Shown in pieces: positions 14,944 through 22,687 of a DNA stretch of 64,000 nucleotides. The position numbers were made by a program, and so were the translations under genes. Source of the DNA: Streptomyces griseomycini (GTDB lineage Bacteria; Actinomycetota; Actinomycetes; Streptomycetales; Streptomycetaceae); the NCBI RefSeq assembly GCF_014203535.1, contig NZ_JACHJI010000010.1:124001-188000 (forward strand), in the 5' to 3' direction. Each line of letters begins with the position of its first letter. Position 1 is the first letter of the stretch. Below the pieces are notes generated by a model, which was not told the DNA's origin, searched no databases, and worked only from the letters and a program-made list of their open reading frames with translations.

Positions 14944-15722
14944 GCGGCCCCCCGGTCCTCGGCCGACTCGCCCAGGTAGAGGCGGCGTACGGCGTCGGTG
15001 CGGGCGAGTTCGTCGGCGGGGCCGGACAGACGGGTCTCGCCGACCTCCAGCACGTGGGCGTGGTCGGCGAGGGAGAGCGCCATGCCGGCGTTCTGCTCGA
15101 CCAGGAGGACGGCGGTGCCCTGGGCGTTGATCTCGCGGATCACCTCGGCGATGCGGTGCACCATCTGCGGGGCGAGGCCCAGGGAGGGCTCGTCGAGGAG
15201 CAGCAGGCGCGGGGCCGCCATCAGGGCGCGGCCGATGGCGAGCATCTGCTGCTCGCCCCCGGACAGCAGTCCGGCGGCCTGGTGGGTGCGTTCGGCGAGC
15301 CGCGGGAAGAGCGTGAAGACGCGGTCCCGCGCCTCCTGGACCTGGGCGCGTCCGCGCCGGCCGAGCCCGAGTCCGCCGGAGCGCAGGTTCTCGTCGACCG
15401 AGAGTCCGGCGAACACCCGACGGCCCTCGGGGACCTGGACGACTCCGGCGCGGACCGCCGCGACGGGGTCCTTGCCGTCGAGCTCCGTCTCGCCGTAGCG
15501 GATGCGGCCGGCCGCGATCGCGCCGCGGTGCAGGCGCAGCGTGCCGGACACGGCCCGCAGCAGGGTCGTCTTGCCGGCGCCGTTGGCGCCGAGCAGGGCG
15601 ACGACGGTGCCGTGCGGCACGGTCAGGGACACGGAACGGAGGGCGGACACGGCGCGTCCGTACGTCACGTCGACGTTCTCGACGTGCAGTGCGGGCAGCG
15701 CGTCCGGTGGTGCTTCGGGCAT
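14940..15722 (-). CDS. livF: branched-chain amino acid ABC transporter ATPase, LivF type
   Basis: The 260-residue ABC ATPase has Walker A GANGAGKTT, LivF-typical VPEGRRVFAGLSVDENLR, the signature LSGGEQQMLAIGRAL and Walker B LLLDEPSLGLAP. The ATG at 15722 follows GAGGAG. In-frame sequence upstream (to 16103) is low-complexity Arg/Pro/His and lacks family similarity, so it is excluded. This is the first gene of the livFGHMK operon. The PucR-type regulator gene lies upstream in the same orientation, about 500 bp away. Confidence 0.92.
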   Translation of the reverse strand: MPEAPPDALPALHVENVDVTYGRAVSALRSVSLTVPHGTVVALLGANGAGKTTLLRAVSGTLRLHRGAIAAGRIRYGETELDGKDPVAAVRAGVVQVPEGRRVFAGLSVDENLRSGGLGLGRRGRAQVQEARDRVFTLFPRLAERTHQAAGLLSGGEQQMLAIGRALMAAPRLLLLDEPSLGLAPQMVHRIAEVIREINAQGTAVLLVEQNAGMALSLADHAHVLEVGETRLSGPADELARTDAVRRLYLGESAEDRGAA

Positions 15723-16228
15723 CGCGGCTCCTCGGGGCCGTACCGCCCGGGGGCGGCGACGGCTTCGGGGGATTCGGGGAAAGGCGAGCTCACGACAGCA
15801 CGGGCACGGGCGGGCGGTACAGGCTTCCTGGCCCGCTCGCTGCGGCGTACCAACGGGGGCGGACGGGGGTTGTGCGGGTGCCCATCCGGGCGGCGGGACC
15901 GGCGGCGGCCCACCGGCCGGCTCCGCCCCGACCCGGTCCGGCCCTCCCCCGGGCCGGGTGGATCGGCTGAGCGGGCGGCACGGCCGGTGTGACCGGTGCG
16001 GCCGGTGCGATCGGCACGGTCGGCACAGCCGGTACGGTCGGCGCGGCCGGCCGCCCGTGCCCGGGTGGTCGGTCCCGGGAGTGCCGTGCGGCCCGTCGGA
16101 CACCGTGCGAACGGCGGCACGCGCCCCGGGTCCGCCCCGCGCACCCCCGTCCGTCCCGCCCGGGAGACCCCCGTGGGGCGTTCCCGCCCGCGTCCGGGCA
16201 CGCCCCGGCCGAGGGGCGGTGCGGTTCG
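15723..16228. other. 506-bp intergenic region upstream of livF
   Basis: No credible gene is seen. It holds the presumed liv promoter and the 9-bp tandem repeat at 15977. ORFs crossing it are Arg/Pro/Gly-rich shadows. Confidence 0.6.
15977..16048. repeat. eight tandem 9-bp units
   Basis: Eight imperfect copies of a 9-mer (GGCACGGCC, GGTGTGACC, GGTGCGGCC, GGTGCGATC, GGCACGGTC, GGCACAGCC, GGTACGGTC, GGCGCGGCC). Because 9 is a multiple of 3, one plus frame reads as Gly-X-X triplets and one minus frame as Pro-X-X, but no start, binding site or surrounding gene supports translation. Confidence 0.8.
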
Positions 16229-17488
16229 TCAGCGGGAGAGGAGACTGCGGGCCGTCAGGGCGAGGCTGACCTCGACCAGGTCGGACGGGCGGGAGAGGGA
16301 GCGGCCCGACAACTGCTCGTAGCGGCGCAGGCGGTTGAGGACGGTGTTGCGGTGGCAGTACAGGCGGCGGCTCGCCCGCTGGGCGGAACCGTCGCAGGCC
16401 AGCCAGGTGGCCAGGGTGTCCAGCAGGACCTCCGCGTCGGCGGGTTCGAGGTGCTCCAGCGGACCGAGCAGCCGGTCGACGAGGGCGGCACCGAGTTCGG
16501 GGCTCGACACCACCAGCGCTGCGGGCAGGTGGTCGGTGAGCCGGACCGTGCCACCCGTCTCCGGGGACAGGCCGAGCGCGGTGTCCGCCAGCCGGCGGGC
16601 CTCACCGACGGCGGCCAGCCCCTCCACCTCGCCGCTGATGCCCACCCGTACCCCGGGGGGCTGTTCCTCCGGCACGACCACCTCCTCACCGTCCTCGGCC
16701 AGGACGATGCCGTAGTCCGCTTCCACTCCCGTGTGCCAGTGCACGCGCACACCGGGACCGAGGACCGCCTGGGCACCCGGACAACCGGTGGGCCGGCCGC
16801 CGCCGACCGCGACGACCACGTACCGCCCCTGCTCCGGCAGGTCCAGCGCCTGCGCGGCTTCGGGCAGGTCGGCGATGCGGCTCGTGCCGTCCAGCAGGGC
16901 CGCGGCGAGCAGGCGCACCCTGTTCTCCCGCCGCCAGGCCAGCTGCCGCTCGGTCTGCCGGTAGGCGTCCGCCACGAGGGTGCAGTGCTCGTCGACGAAG
17001 TCCCACACGTCGGACGCCACGTGCACCAGCAGCCGCACGTCCTCGGGCGCCGTCCGTGACGTCTCGTCGACCAGGCCCTGCCACACCAGCGAGCCGCCCA
17101 GCCGGAAGGCGTGCAGCAGCGCGTCCAGCGGCATCCCCTGCTCGGCGCGGGTGGCGCCGATCTTCCAGGAGCAGCGGCGCGCCGCGTCCCGGGCGCCCCG
17201 CGGATCGAGCAGGGACGAGATGCTGTGCCGCAGCGAGCGGTGCACCTCCTGCCAGGTCGCGGTGGGGTCCTCCTCGACGGCGGCCCGGTAGACGGGCTCC
17301 TGCTCCTGCAGGACGGCGACCAGGCGGTCGGTGAGCTGGGGCAGGTCGTCCAGCAGCACCCGGGCGGCCCGGTGCAGCACGCGCAGCGCGTCGGCGTCGA
17401 TCAGCGACCGCACGCGCCGCGTCCGCGGCCGCGGAGCGGGCACGGGCCCGGGGCGGAGCAGGGTACGTGGCCGTACGGCGTGTTGCAT
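16229..17488 (-). CDS. PucR/CdaR-family transcriptional regulator
   Basis: The 419-residue protein ends in the PucR-type helix-turn-helix: ADAEVLLDTLATWLACDGSA, then RRLYCHRNTVLNRLRRYEQL. The N-terminal half (about 60-190) is helical like the RsbRD/PucR sensory region, and the middle resembles the GGDEF-like domain of CdaR proteins. Such regulators often control uptake or catabolism of nitrogen compounds. Its position just upstream of the liv operon and in the same orientation suggests it regulates that transporter, which is inference. The ATG at 17488 lies after GGGGGAGATG. Confidence 0.85.
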   Translation of the reverse strand: MQHAVRPRTLLRPGPVPAPRPRTRRVRSLIDADALRVLHRAARVLLDDLPQLTDRLVAVLQEQEPVYRAAVEEDPTATWQEVHRSLRHSISSLLDPRGARDAARRCSWKIGATRAEQGMPLDALLHAFRLGGSLVWQGLVDETSRTAPEDVRLLVHVASDVWDFVDEHCTLVADAYRQTERQLAWRRENRVRLLAAALLDGTSRIADLPEAAQALDLPEQGRYVVVAVGGGRPTGCPGAQAVLGPGVRVHWHTGVEADYGIVLAEDGEEVVVPEEQPPGVRVGISGEVEGLAAVGEARRLADTALGLSPETGGTVRLTDHLPAALVVSSPELGAALVDRLLGPLEHLEPADAEVLLDTLATWLACDGSAQRASRRLYCHRNTVLNRLRRYEQLSGRSLSRPSDLVEVSLALTARSLLSR

Positions 17489-17631
17489 CGCTCATCTCCC
17501 CCAGGGTCGGCTTCCCGGCGGCGCCCGCGGGACGGTTCCCCGTACCGGCGCCCGGCCGGCCGAGGAGCCCGTGGGCCGCCCGCCACCTGACTCGTCCTGC
17601 CCCGAAGGATGGCATACCGTCCGGTCGGTCC

Positions 17632-20376
17632 CTAGAGTTGTGCACCGGTCTTTTCCGCCTGCTCGACCAGTCGGGCCAGCTCCACCCGGGAGCGGACGCC
17701 GAGCGTGGCGAAGACGTTCCGCAGGTGGTAGTCGACCGTGCGGGTGCTGACGGACAGGCTCAGGGCCACCTCCCGGTTGGTGGCGCCCTCGGCGACACAC
17801 CGTGCGATGCGCAGTTGCTGCGGGGTCAGCCGGGACAGCTCCCCCGGACCGTGCCGGGACGGCCGTGCGGCCCCGGCCCCGCCCGACGCGGCGCCGTTGG
17901 CCCGCAGTTCCGCCGTCGCCTGCTGTCCCCACGGGTGCGCGCCGCAGCGTTCGAAGCCCATCAGCGCCTCCCCGAGCCGCACACGCGCCTCGCCCAGCCG
18001 GCGCCGGCGCCGCAGCCACTTGCCGTAGAGCAGTTCGGTGCGTGCCCGCTCGAACTCGCCGGCAGTCCCCTCATGGCGGTCCAGGGCGCGCAGGTACAGC
18101 TCGTCGGCGGCCTCCGGCGCGGCCAGCAGGGCACGGCAGCGCAGGAGTTGGGCGGGGGCCTGCGGGTCCGCCCCGCACGCGGCCCACAGCGCGAAGTCCT
18201 CGACCACCGTCCGGGCCTGCTCGGGCCGGCCGACGAGTGCGGCGGCCTCCACGAAGCAGGGGACGGCGAGCATCCACACCGCGAAGTGGCCGCGCCGCGC
18301 ACCGGGCCGCACCAGCGGTCCGAGCCGGTCGGCGGCCTCCCGGGGGCGGCCCGCGCCCAGGTCGGCACGGGCCAGGGCCCACTGCGCGAGCGTGGCGGCC
18401 TGGGCCAGTCCGTGCCGCCGGGCCGTGCACAGGGCCGCCGCCGCATGCTCGGCGACGAGTTCCTTCTCCCCCTCGATCGACGCCGCGAGGGCCAGGACCG
18501 CGTGGTGGTGGGCGGCCGTGTTCCGCTGCCCGGTCCGCCGCGCGGTGCTCAGCCCCTCCTCGGCGTGGGTGCGCGCGAGCTGGTGGCGGCCGGCCCTCAG
18601 TTCGGCGTAGGCCAGGTACTCCAGCGCCCTCGGTTCGAGGGCGGCGGATCCGTGGGTCCGGGCGGCCGCCAGGGCCCGCGCGCCGGCTCTGCGGGCGGCG
18701 GTCACCTCGCCGAGCATGAGCGCCGCGGCGGCGGAACCCAGCAGCCGTTCGGGCTCGTCGGCGGACAGCCCCCGCTCGACCACGCGCCGCAGCGGGGCGG
18801 CGGCCAGGTCGAAACGCCCCAGGAGCACGGCGCGCATTCCGTCACGGTGGTCGCGGAGCAGGGCGGAGCGGGCGGACTCGTGCGGAGGGCGGCCGTCGGG
18901 GGCGAGGGCCTGGAGGCAGGCCGCCCTGTCCCCCGCGGCCCACGCCGCGTCCGCCGCGCCCAGGCCCGCCGTGTCGGCCTCCTCGCGGCGGTGGTCCGCC
19001 AGCAGGCCGGCGGCGAGCAGGAAGGACTCGCGTGCGTCGTCCACCGGGCCGTCGGCCAGCAGCACCGCGCCGCGCAGGAGTTCCGCGCCGCCGCGCACCG
19101 ACGCGGGTGCCGGACGGCTCCGGGCGGCGTCGAGCAGCCGCAGGGCCTCGGGCGGGTGCCCGGCGAGGAGGGCCTGCCGCGCGGCGGCCGTGTACCGCAG
19201 GGCGCGCCCGGCGTCGTCCGGCGTCAGCTCGGCGGCGCGCGTGTACGCCTCGCGGCGCAGGCCGGGCGGCAGCGCGGACGCCGGGTCGGCCGCCGCTGCC
19301 GCGAGTTCGGCCGCGAGGTCGGGAGCGGGGCCCGTGACCGTCCACGAGCGGTGCAGCAGCGCCGGGACACCGTGCGGGTCCGGCTGGCACTCCGCCAGTG
19401 CGTGGTGCACGGCCCGGCGCCGCTCGGGCGAAGCACCGGCGTACACCACCCTGCCGAGCAGCGCGCTGCGGAAGCGCAGCCGGCCGTCGGCCGGGGCGAG
19501 CGTCTCGGGCAGCGGCCCCGCGGCGTTCCCGGCCGCTCTTCGCACGAGGTCCGCGGCGGCGTCCGGTTCCCCGGTCGCCCGCATGGCGGCAGCCGTCGTC
19601 AGGAGCAGGTCGGCCTGGTCCGGCGGTACGCCGGCCAGGCCCCCGCCGACGACCGCGGTCAGGGTCTCCGCGTCGGCCAACGGCCGGGGCAGCGCGTGAC
19701 GGCCGCGGAGCTGGGCGGGCGACAGCCGGCGGACCAGCGCCAGCAGCAGCGCTGGGTTGCCCTCCGCCTCCGTCACCAGTTCCTCGCGCACGACCGGGTC
19801 GACGGTGCCGTCCGTCACGTCGTCGACCAGGCCCGCCGCGTCCCCGGGTGCGAGCGGGGCGATGCGCCACACGGGCAGCCCCGCCGTCTCCCGGTCGACG
19901 GGCCGGTGCCCGGGCACGGCGAGGAGCAGTCCCACCCGGTCGCCCGCCGCTCGCACCCGTGCGGCCGCGTGCCCCAGCGCGGCGCGCGACGCGGCGTCCC
20001 ACAGGTGCACGTCGTCCACGCACACCAGGAGGGGGGACGCGGCGGCCGCCGCGCGCAGGACGTCGAGCAGCGCCTCTCCCGCCGTCCCGTCCCCGGGGAC
20101 GGGCACGGGACGGCCGGCGGCGCGCAGCAGGGTGCGCAGGCCGTGGTGGGGCCGCCCGGTCCGGTCCGGGTCGGCGCGGACGTGCCACACCGGCCCGGCG
20201 CGGAAGGAGCGGGCGGCGAACTCGAGGAAGGCCGTGCGGCCGCAGCCGGGTTCACCGGTCACGACGCGGACGCCGCCGTCGGCGCGCAGCCCGTCCAGCA
20301 GCTCGGCGATCGCGTGCCGCGCCGGTCCCGGGCGGTACCGGTGCGGGGCGGATCCCGGGTTCGTCTGTCCGGTCAT
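17632..20376 (-). CDS. LAL-type (AAA ATPase plus LuxR HTH) transcriptional regulator
   Basis: This large regulator (914 residues from the ATG at 20376) has an N-terminal STAND-like ATPase: Walker A GEPGCGRT, with Arg where Lys is usual, and Walker B LLVCVDDVHLWD. A long alpha-helical region of TPR-like repeats follows. A C-terminal LuxR HTH contains LTPQQLRIARCVAEGATNRE and STRTVDYHLRNVFATLGVRSR. Size and order are those of LAL regulators, often activators of secondary-metabolite or sugar genes. No cognate cluster is evident nearby. An upstream in-frame start at 20430 gives 18 extra residues and cannot be excluded. Confidence 0.9.
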   Translation of the reverse strand: MTGQTNPGSAPHRYRPGPARHAIAELLDGLRADGGVRVVTGEPGCGRTAFLEFAARSFRAGPVWHVRADPDRTGRPHHGLRTLLRAAGRPVPVPGDGTAGEALLDVLRAAAAASPLLVCVDDVHLWDAASRAALGHAAARVRAAGDRVGLLLAVPGHRPVDRETAGLPVWRIAPLAPGDAAGLVDDVTDGTVDPVVREELVTEAEGNPALLLALVRRLSPAQLRGRHALPRPLADAETLTAVVGGGLAGVPPDQADLLLTTAAAMRATGEPDAAADLVRRAAGNAAGPLPETLAPADGRLRFRSALLGRVVYAGASPERRRAVHHALAECQPDPHGVPALLHRSWTVTGPAPDLAAELAAAAADPASALPPGLRREAYTRAAELTPDDAGRALRYTAAARQALLAGHPPEALRLLDAARSRPAPASVRGGAELLRGAVLLADGPVDDARESFLLAAGLLADHRREEADTAGLGAADAAWAAGDRAACLQALAPDGRPPHESARSALLRDHRDGMRAVLLGRFDLAAAPLRRVVERGLSADEPERLLGSAAAALMLGEVTAARRAGARALAAARTHGSAALEPRALEYLAYAELRAGRHQLARTHAEEGLSTARRTGQRNTAAHHHAVLALAASIEGEKELVAEHAAAALCTARRHGLAQAATLAQWALARADLGAGRPREAADRLGPLVRPGARRGHFAVWMLAVPCFVEAAALVGRPEQARTVVEDFALWAACGADPQAPAQLLRCRALLAAPEAADELYLRALDRHEGTAGEFERARTELLYGKWLRRRRRLGEARVRLGEALMGFERCGAHPWGQQATAELRANGAASGGAGAARPSRHGPGELSRLTPQQLRIARCVAEGATNREVALSLSVSTRTVDYHLRNVFATLGVRSRVELARLVEQAEKTGAQL

Positions 20377-20537
20377 TCCCACGACCTTACTCACGCGTAA
20401 GGAACGGTGGAAGGTGTACGTCCGCGTCATCGGGACCGCGCATCCGCCGCGTCGTCAGCGGTTTCTCACGGCTCGTCGGAGGAGGGAGTGTGCCGCGGCC
20501 CAGGGCGGACGGTCCGCGGCGGTGCACGCGCACAACG

Positions 20538-20574
20538 CCGGTGGCGGCCCGCACCGTGTGCGGGCCGCCACCGG
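20538..20574. terminator. strong terminator after the cutinase gene
   Basis: Perfect 17-bp stem CCGGTGGCGGCCCGCAC and its complement with a 3-nt loop, 40 bp past the cutinase stop on the minus strand. Confidence 0.85.
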
Positions 20575-20613
20575 GTCGTCGGCCGGCCGGGTCCGGCCGG
20601 GGTCGGCCGGACG

Positions 20614-21558
20614 TCAGGAGCCGTGCGGGCAGTTGCCCCGGGACTCCTCGATCGTCAGGCCCGGTCGCGGCAGCGGGCACAGGAACTGCTCGTAGCGGGT
20701 GTCGTTGTCGATGAACCGCTTCAGCCACGCGATGCTGTACTTCGCGATCGTCGTGTTCGACGAGTTGGGCGTGAAGTGGGTGGCGCCGTTCAGTTCCAGG
20801 TAGGCGCGGTCCAGGGAGGACGGCAGGCCCGAGTACAGGGGCTCGGCGTGGCTGGAGACCGGGGCGATCGTGTCGCCGTCGGCCCCGAAGATCAGGGTGG
20901 GGGTCCTGACCTCGGGCCAGCTCTTGTCGAGGTTCCAGGGCGTCAGCGGGATCGCGGCCTGGAGCGAGGGCCGGTCCTTGGCGGCCTCGAGGCTGCCGCC
21001 GCCGCCCATGGAGTGGCCCATGACACCGAGCCGGCTGCCGTCGATGCGGCCGCGGACCGCGCTGCGCTGGGTGAGGTAGTCCAGCGCGGCCAGCAACTGG
21101 TCACCGCGGGAGTCGGGCTGGTCGAGGGTGGTGTTGGTGTCGATGGTGAAGACCACGAAGCCCTGGGAGGCCAGGCGCGGGCCCAGCCAGGCGATGGAGG
21201 ACTCGTAGGCGGTGAAGCCGGGCGAGATGGCGATCGCGCCGAAGGTGCCGTCGGAGGTGCTGGTCGGGTAGTAGATGGTGCCTCCGCCGAAGCCGGTCAC
21301 CGAGAGCGAGGAGACGGAGATGTCCGACACCGCGTAGGGGCCGCGCAGCGCCTCGATGCTGGATTCGGTCGGCGCCGGACCGCGCTCGTAGGGGTTGTCC
21401 GCCGCATGGGCGCCGGGGCCGCTGAGGGTGGTGAGGCCGACGACGGCGGCGACGGCCGCGGCCAGTCCGGCGAGCCGGCCGGTCCCGCGTCGCCCGGCAC
21501 GGGCCGCGAGCGGCCGGGCGGTCGGTCCGTCGGTACCGGTGTGGGGGTGCTGGTGCAC
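20614..21558 (-). CDS. secreted cutinase / PET-hydrolase-like polyester hydrolase
   Basis: The 314-residue alpha/beta hydrolase has a twin-Arg-free but basic signal peptide (residues 1-52, ending AHA). Its motifs closely match actinobacterial cutinases such as Thermobifida TfCut2: GHSMGGGGSLEAA (Ser183), AIPLTPWNLDKSW, TLIFGADGDTIAPV (Asp227), YLELNGATHFTP (His261), IAWLKRFIDNDTRYEQFLCP, and a C-terminal Cys294/Cys310 pair equivalent to the stabilising disulfide. It hydrolyses cutin-type polyesters and triacylglycerols outside the cell; homologues cleave polyethylene terephthalate. The GTG at 21558 follows AGAGAGGA and gives a normal signal peptide. Single gene with its own terminator. Confidence 0.92.
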   Translation of the reverse strand: MHQHPHTGTDGPTARPLAARAGRRGTGRLAGLAAAVAAVVGLTTLSGPGAHAADNPYERGPAPTESSIEALRGPYAVSDISVSSLSVTGFGGGTIYYPTSTSDGTFGAIAISPGFTAYESSIAWLGPRLASQGFVVFTIDTNTTLDQPDSRGDQLLAALDYLTQRSAVRGRIDGSRLGVMGHSMGGGGSLEAAKDRPSLQAAIPLTPWNLDKSWPEVRTPTLIFGADGDTIAPVSSHAEPLYSGLPSSLDRAYLELNGATHFTPNSSNTTIAKYSIAWLKRFIDNDTRYEQFLCPLPRPGLTIEESRGNCPHGS

Positions 21559-22091
21559 GACGAGTGGTCCTCTCTGTCGCGGCGGACCGCCCGGCCGGCC
21601 GGTGCACGGGAGTACGGCGTGGGAAGTGTCCGTGCCCCGGCCGGGGGCGCCGCCGATGGGCTGGCGGTGCCACTGTCGGAGAGGAGGGGGCCGGTGCGGA
21701 CCGGCAATCTCACCGGTCTCCCGCACCGCACCGCACGGGCCGGTCCGGGTTCCGCGGGCGCGACGCCCGCACGGCGCGGGGTCGGGCGGCGGCTGCCTGG
21801 AGCGGTCCCGGAACCGGAGAACCCGGGGGAGGACCGGGGCTCCCGGGACCGGGGTGTCCGGGCTCGGGGACCGGCGCTCCCCGGAACCCGTGCGGCGGTC
21901 GGTCCTCCGGTTCACCGGCCGGCGTGCACCGCATGCCGTGGGGAAGCGGGGGCAGACGGACAGGCGCGGCCCCCGTCGGAGTCGGCGCCGACGGGGGCCG
22001 CGGGTGCGTGGGAAGCGCGCGTGCCGCGCACGGGAGGTCCTGCGGTCCCCGAAGCGACCGGGAGCGCGTCCCGGCCGAGCGGGCGCGGCCC
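21559..22091. other. 533-bp intergenic region upstream of the cutinase
   Basis: No supported gene. It should contain the cutinase promoter and, at 21966-22001, a hairpin terminator. Long ORFs here are GC-rich shadows without ribosome binding sites or family motifs. Confidence 0.55.
21966..22001. terminator. isolated hairpin terminator
   Basis: Perfect 14-bp stem GCGGCCCCCGTCGG/CCGACGGGGGCCGC with an 8-nt loop. It lies downstream of the small minus-strand ORF at 22092-22250 and insulates it from the cutinase gene. Confidence 0.75.
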
Positions 22092-22250
22092 CTCACGCCG
22101 CGTCGTAGACGTGGGCCCGGCCGCCGGTCCGCCTCACCCGGCCGGATCGTCCAGCAGCCGCTCTCCCTCCGGCAGCCCCGCCCGCCGCAGGAGCTCCACC
22201 ACGTCCCGGTCGGAGTTCGCGAGGCCGACGATCTCACCGCGCACGGTCAC
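22092..22250 (-). pseudogene. small ORF, possibly frameshifted
   Basis: From the GTG at 22250 the minus strand reads VTVRGEIVGLANSDRD, then VVELLRRAGLPEGE and LLDDPAG, stopping at 22134 (38 residues). In a second frame, the sequence just beyond reads RRTGGRAHVYDAA and stops at 22092. My recollection of similar short actinobacterial proteins is that DDP is followed by a Gly/Arg-rich stretch and HVY, so one small protein may have been split by a 1-nt change. The start lacks a good ribosome binding site. No function is known to me. It may simply be a 38-residue protein, or not a gene at all. Confidence 0.3.
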
Positions 22251-22442
22251 CCGTCGTCCGCCCGACCCGAGCGGCGGGTGTACCCCGGTCGGCGCCTTCG
22301 TCGTCCTTCCAGGATCCGGCCGGGAGGACGGACGGGCATCCCGGCCGCGCACATCACCCGAGTGGCCTTCCGGACGAGCCGTCCCGGCCCCTGCCGTGCT
22401 CGTATGGAAGCGGTCTCCATGCCTACCCGGAGGGAGCTGGGA

Positions 22443-22655
22443 ATGCACGAGATGTGGTGCGGTGCAGACACCTCGGGGAAACCGGTGTGGCATGTCCTCA
22501 CCCCTGACAAGAGGTCCACGCTGTGCGGAGTGGAGAAGCAGGAGGAGTCCCGCCGGCGGCATGCGACGGACCGGCACTGCTTCCCCTGCATGAAGACGTT
22601 CCAGACCGTCATGGAGTCGGGGCCCCGCCGTCGGGCGGAAGCCGCGGCCGACTGA
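22443..22655 (+). CDS. small Cys/His-rich protein, possible zinc ribbon
   Basis: The 70-residue protein begins MHEMWCGADTSGKPVWHVL and carries TLCG and HCFPCMK. The Cys6, TLC, HC and PC spacing, with nearby His residues, suggests one bound metal ion in a treble-clef or ribbon-like fold; this is inference. The ATG at 22443 has an excellent ribosome binding site (CGGAGGGAG), which decides the start over upstream in-frame candidates. Similar short WH...LCG...CxxC proteins are common in Streptomyces, with unknown role. It converges with the TPR gene and shares a terminator with it. Confidence 0.7.
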   Translation: MHEMWCGADTSGKPVWHVLTPDKRSTLCGVEKQEESRRRHATDRHCFPCMKTFQTVMESGPRRRAEAAAD

Positions 22656-22657
22656 GG

Positions 22658-22684
22658 CCGGCGGGTCCCGGGTGGGCCCGCCGG
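22658..22684. terminator. bidirectional terminator
   Basis: 11-bp stem CCGGCGGGTCC/GGGCCCGCCGG (one G-T wobble) with a 5-nt loop in the 32-bp gap between two convergent genes. Confidence 0.7.
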
Positions 22685-22687
22685 GGC

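Noticed and set aside
15989..17059. Collagen-like Gly-X-X plus-strand ORF
   Set aside because: The Gly-X-X run comes from a 9-bp repeat, has no ribosome binding site and continues antisense through the PucR gene.
17467..20400. 977-residue plus-strand ORF
   Set aside because: Antisense shadow of the LAL regulator, produced by extreme third-position GC; no domain or start signal.
21564..22655. 363-residue plus-strand ORF upstream of the small Cys/His protein
   Set aside because: Only the last 70 codons carry a ribosome binding site and conserved residues; the rest is Arg/Gly-rich and overlaps the cutinase promoter.
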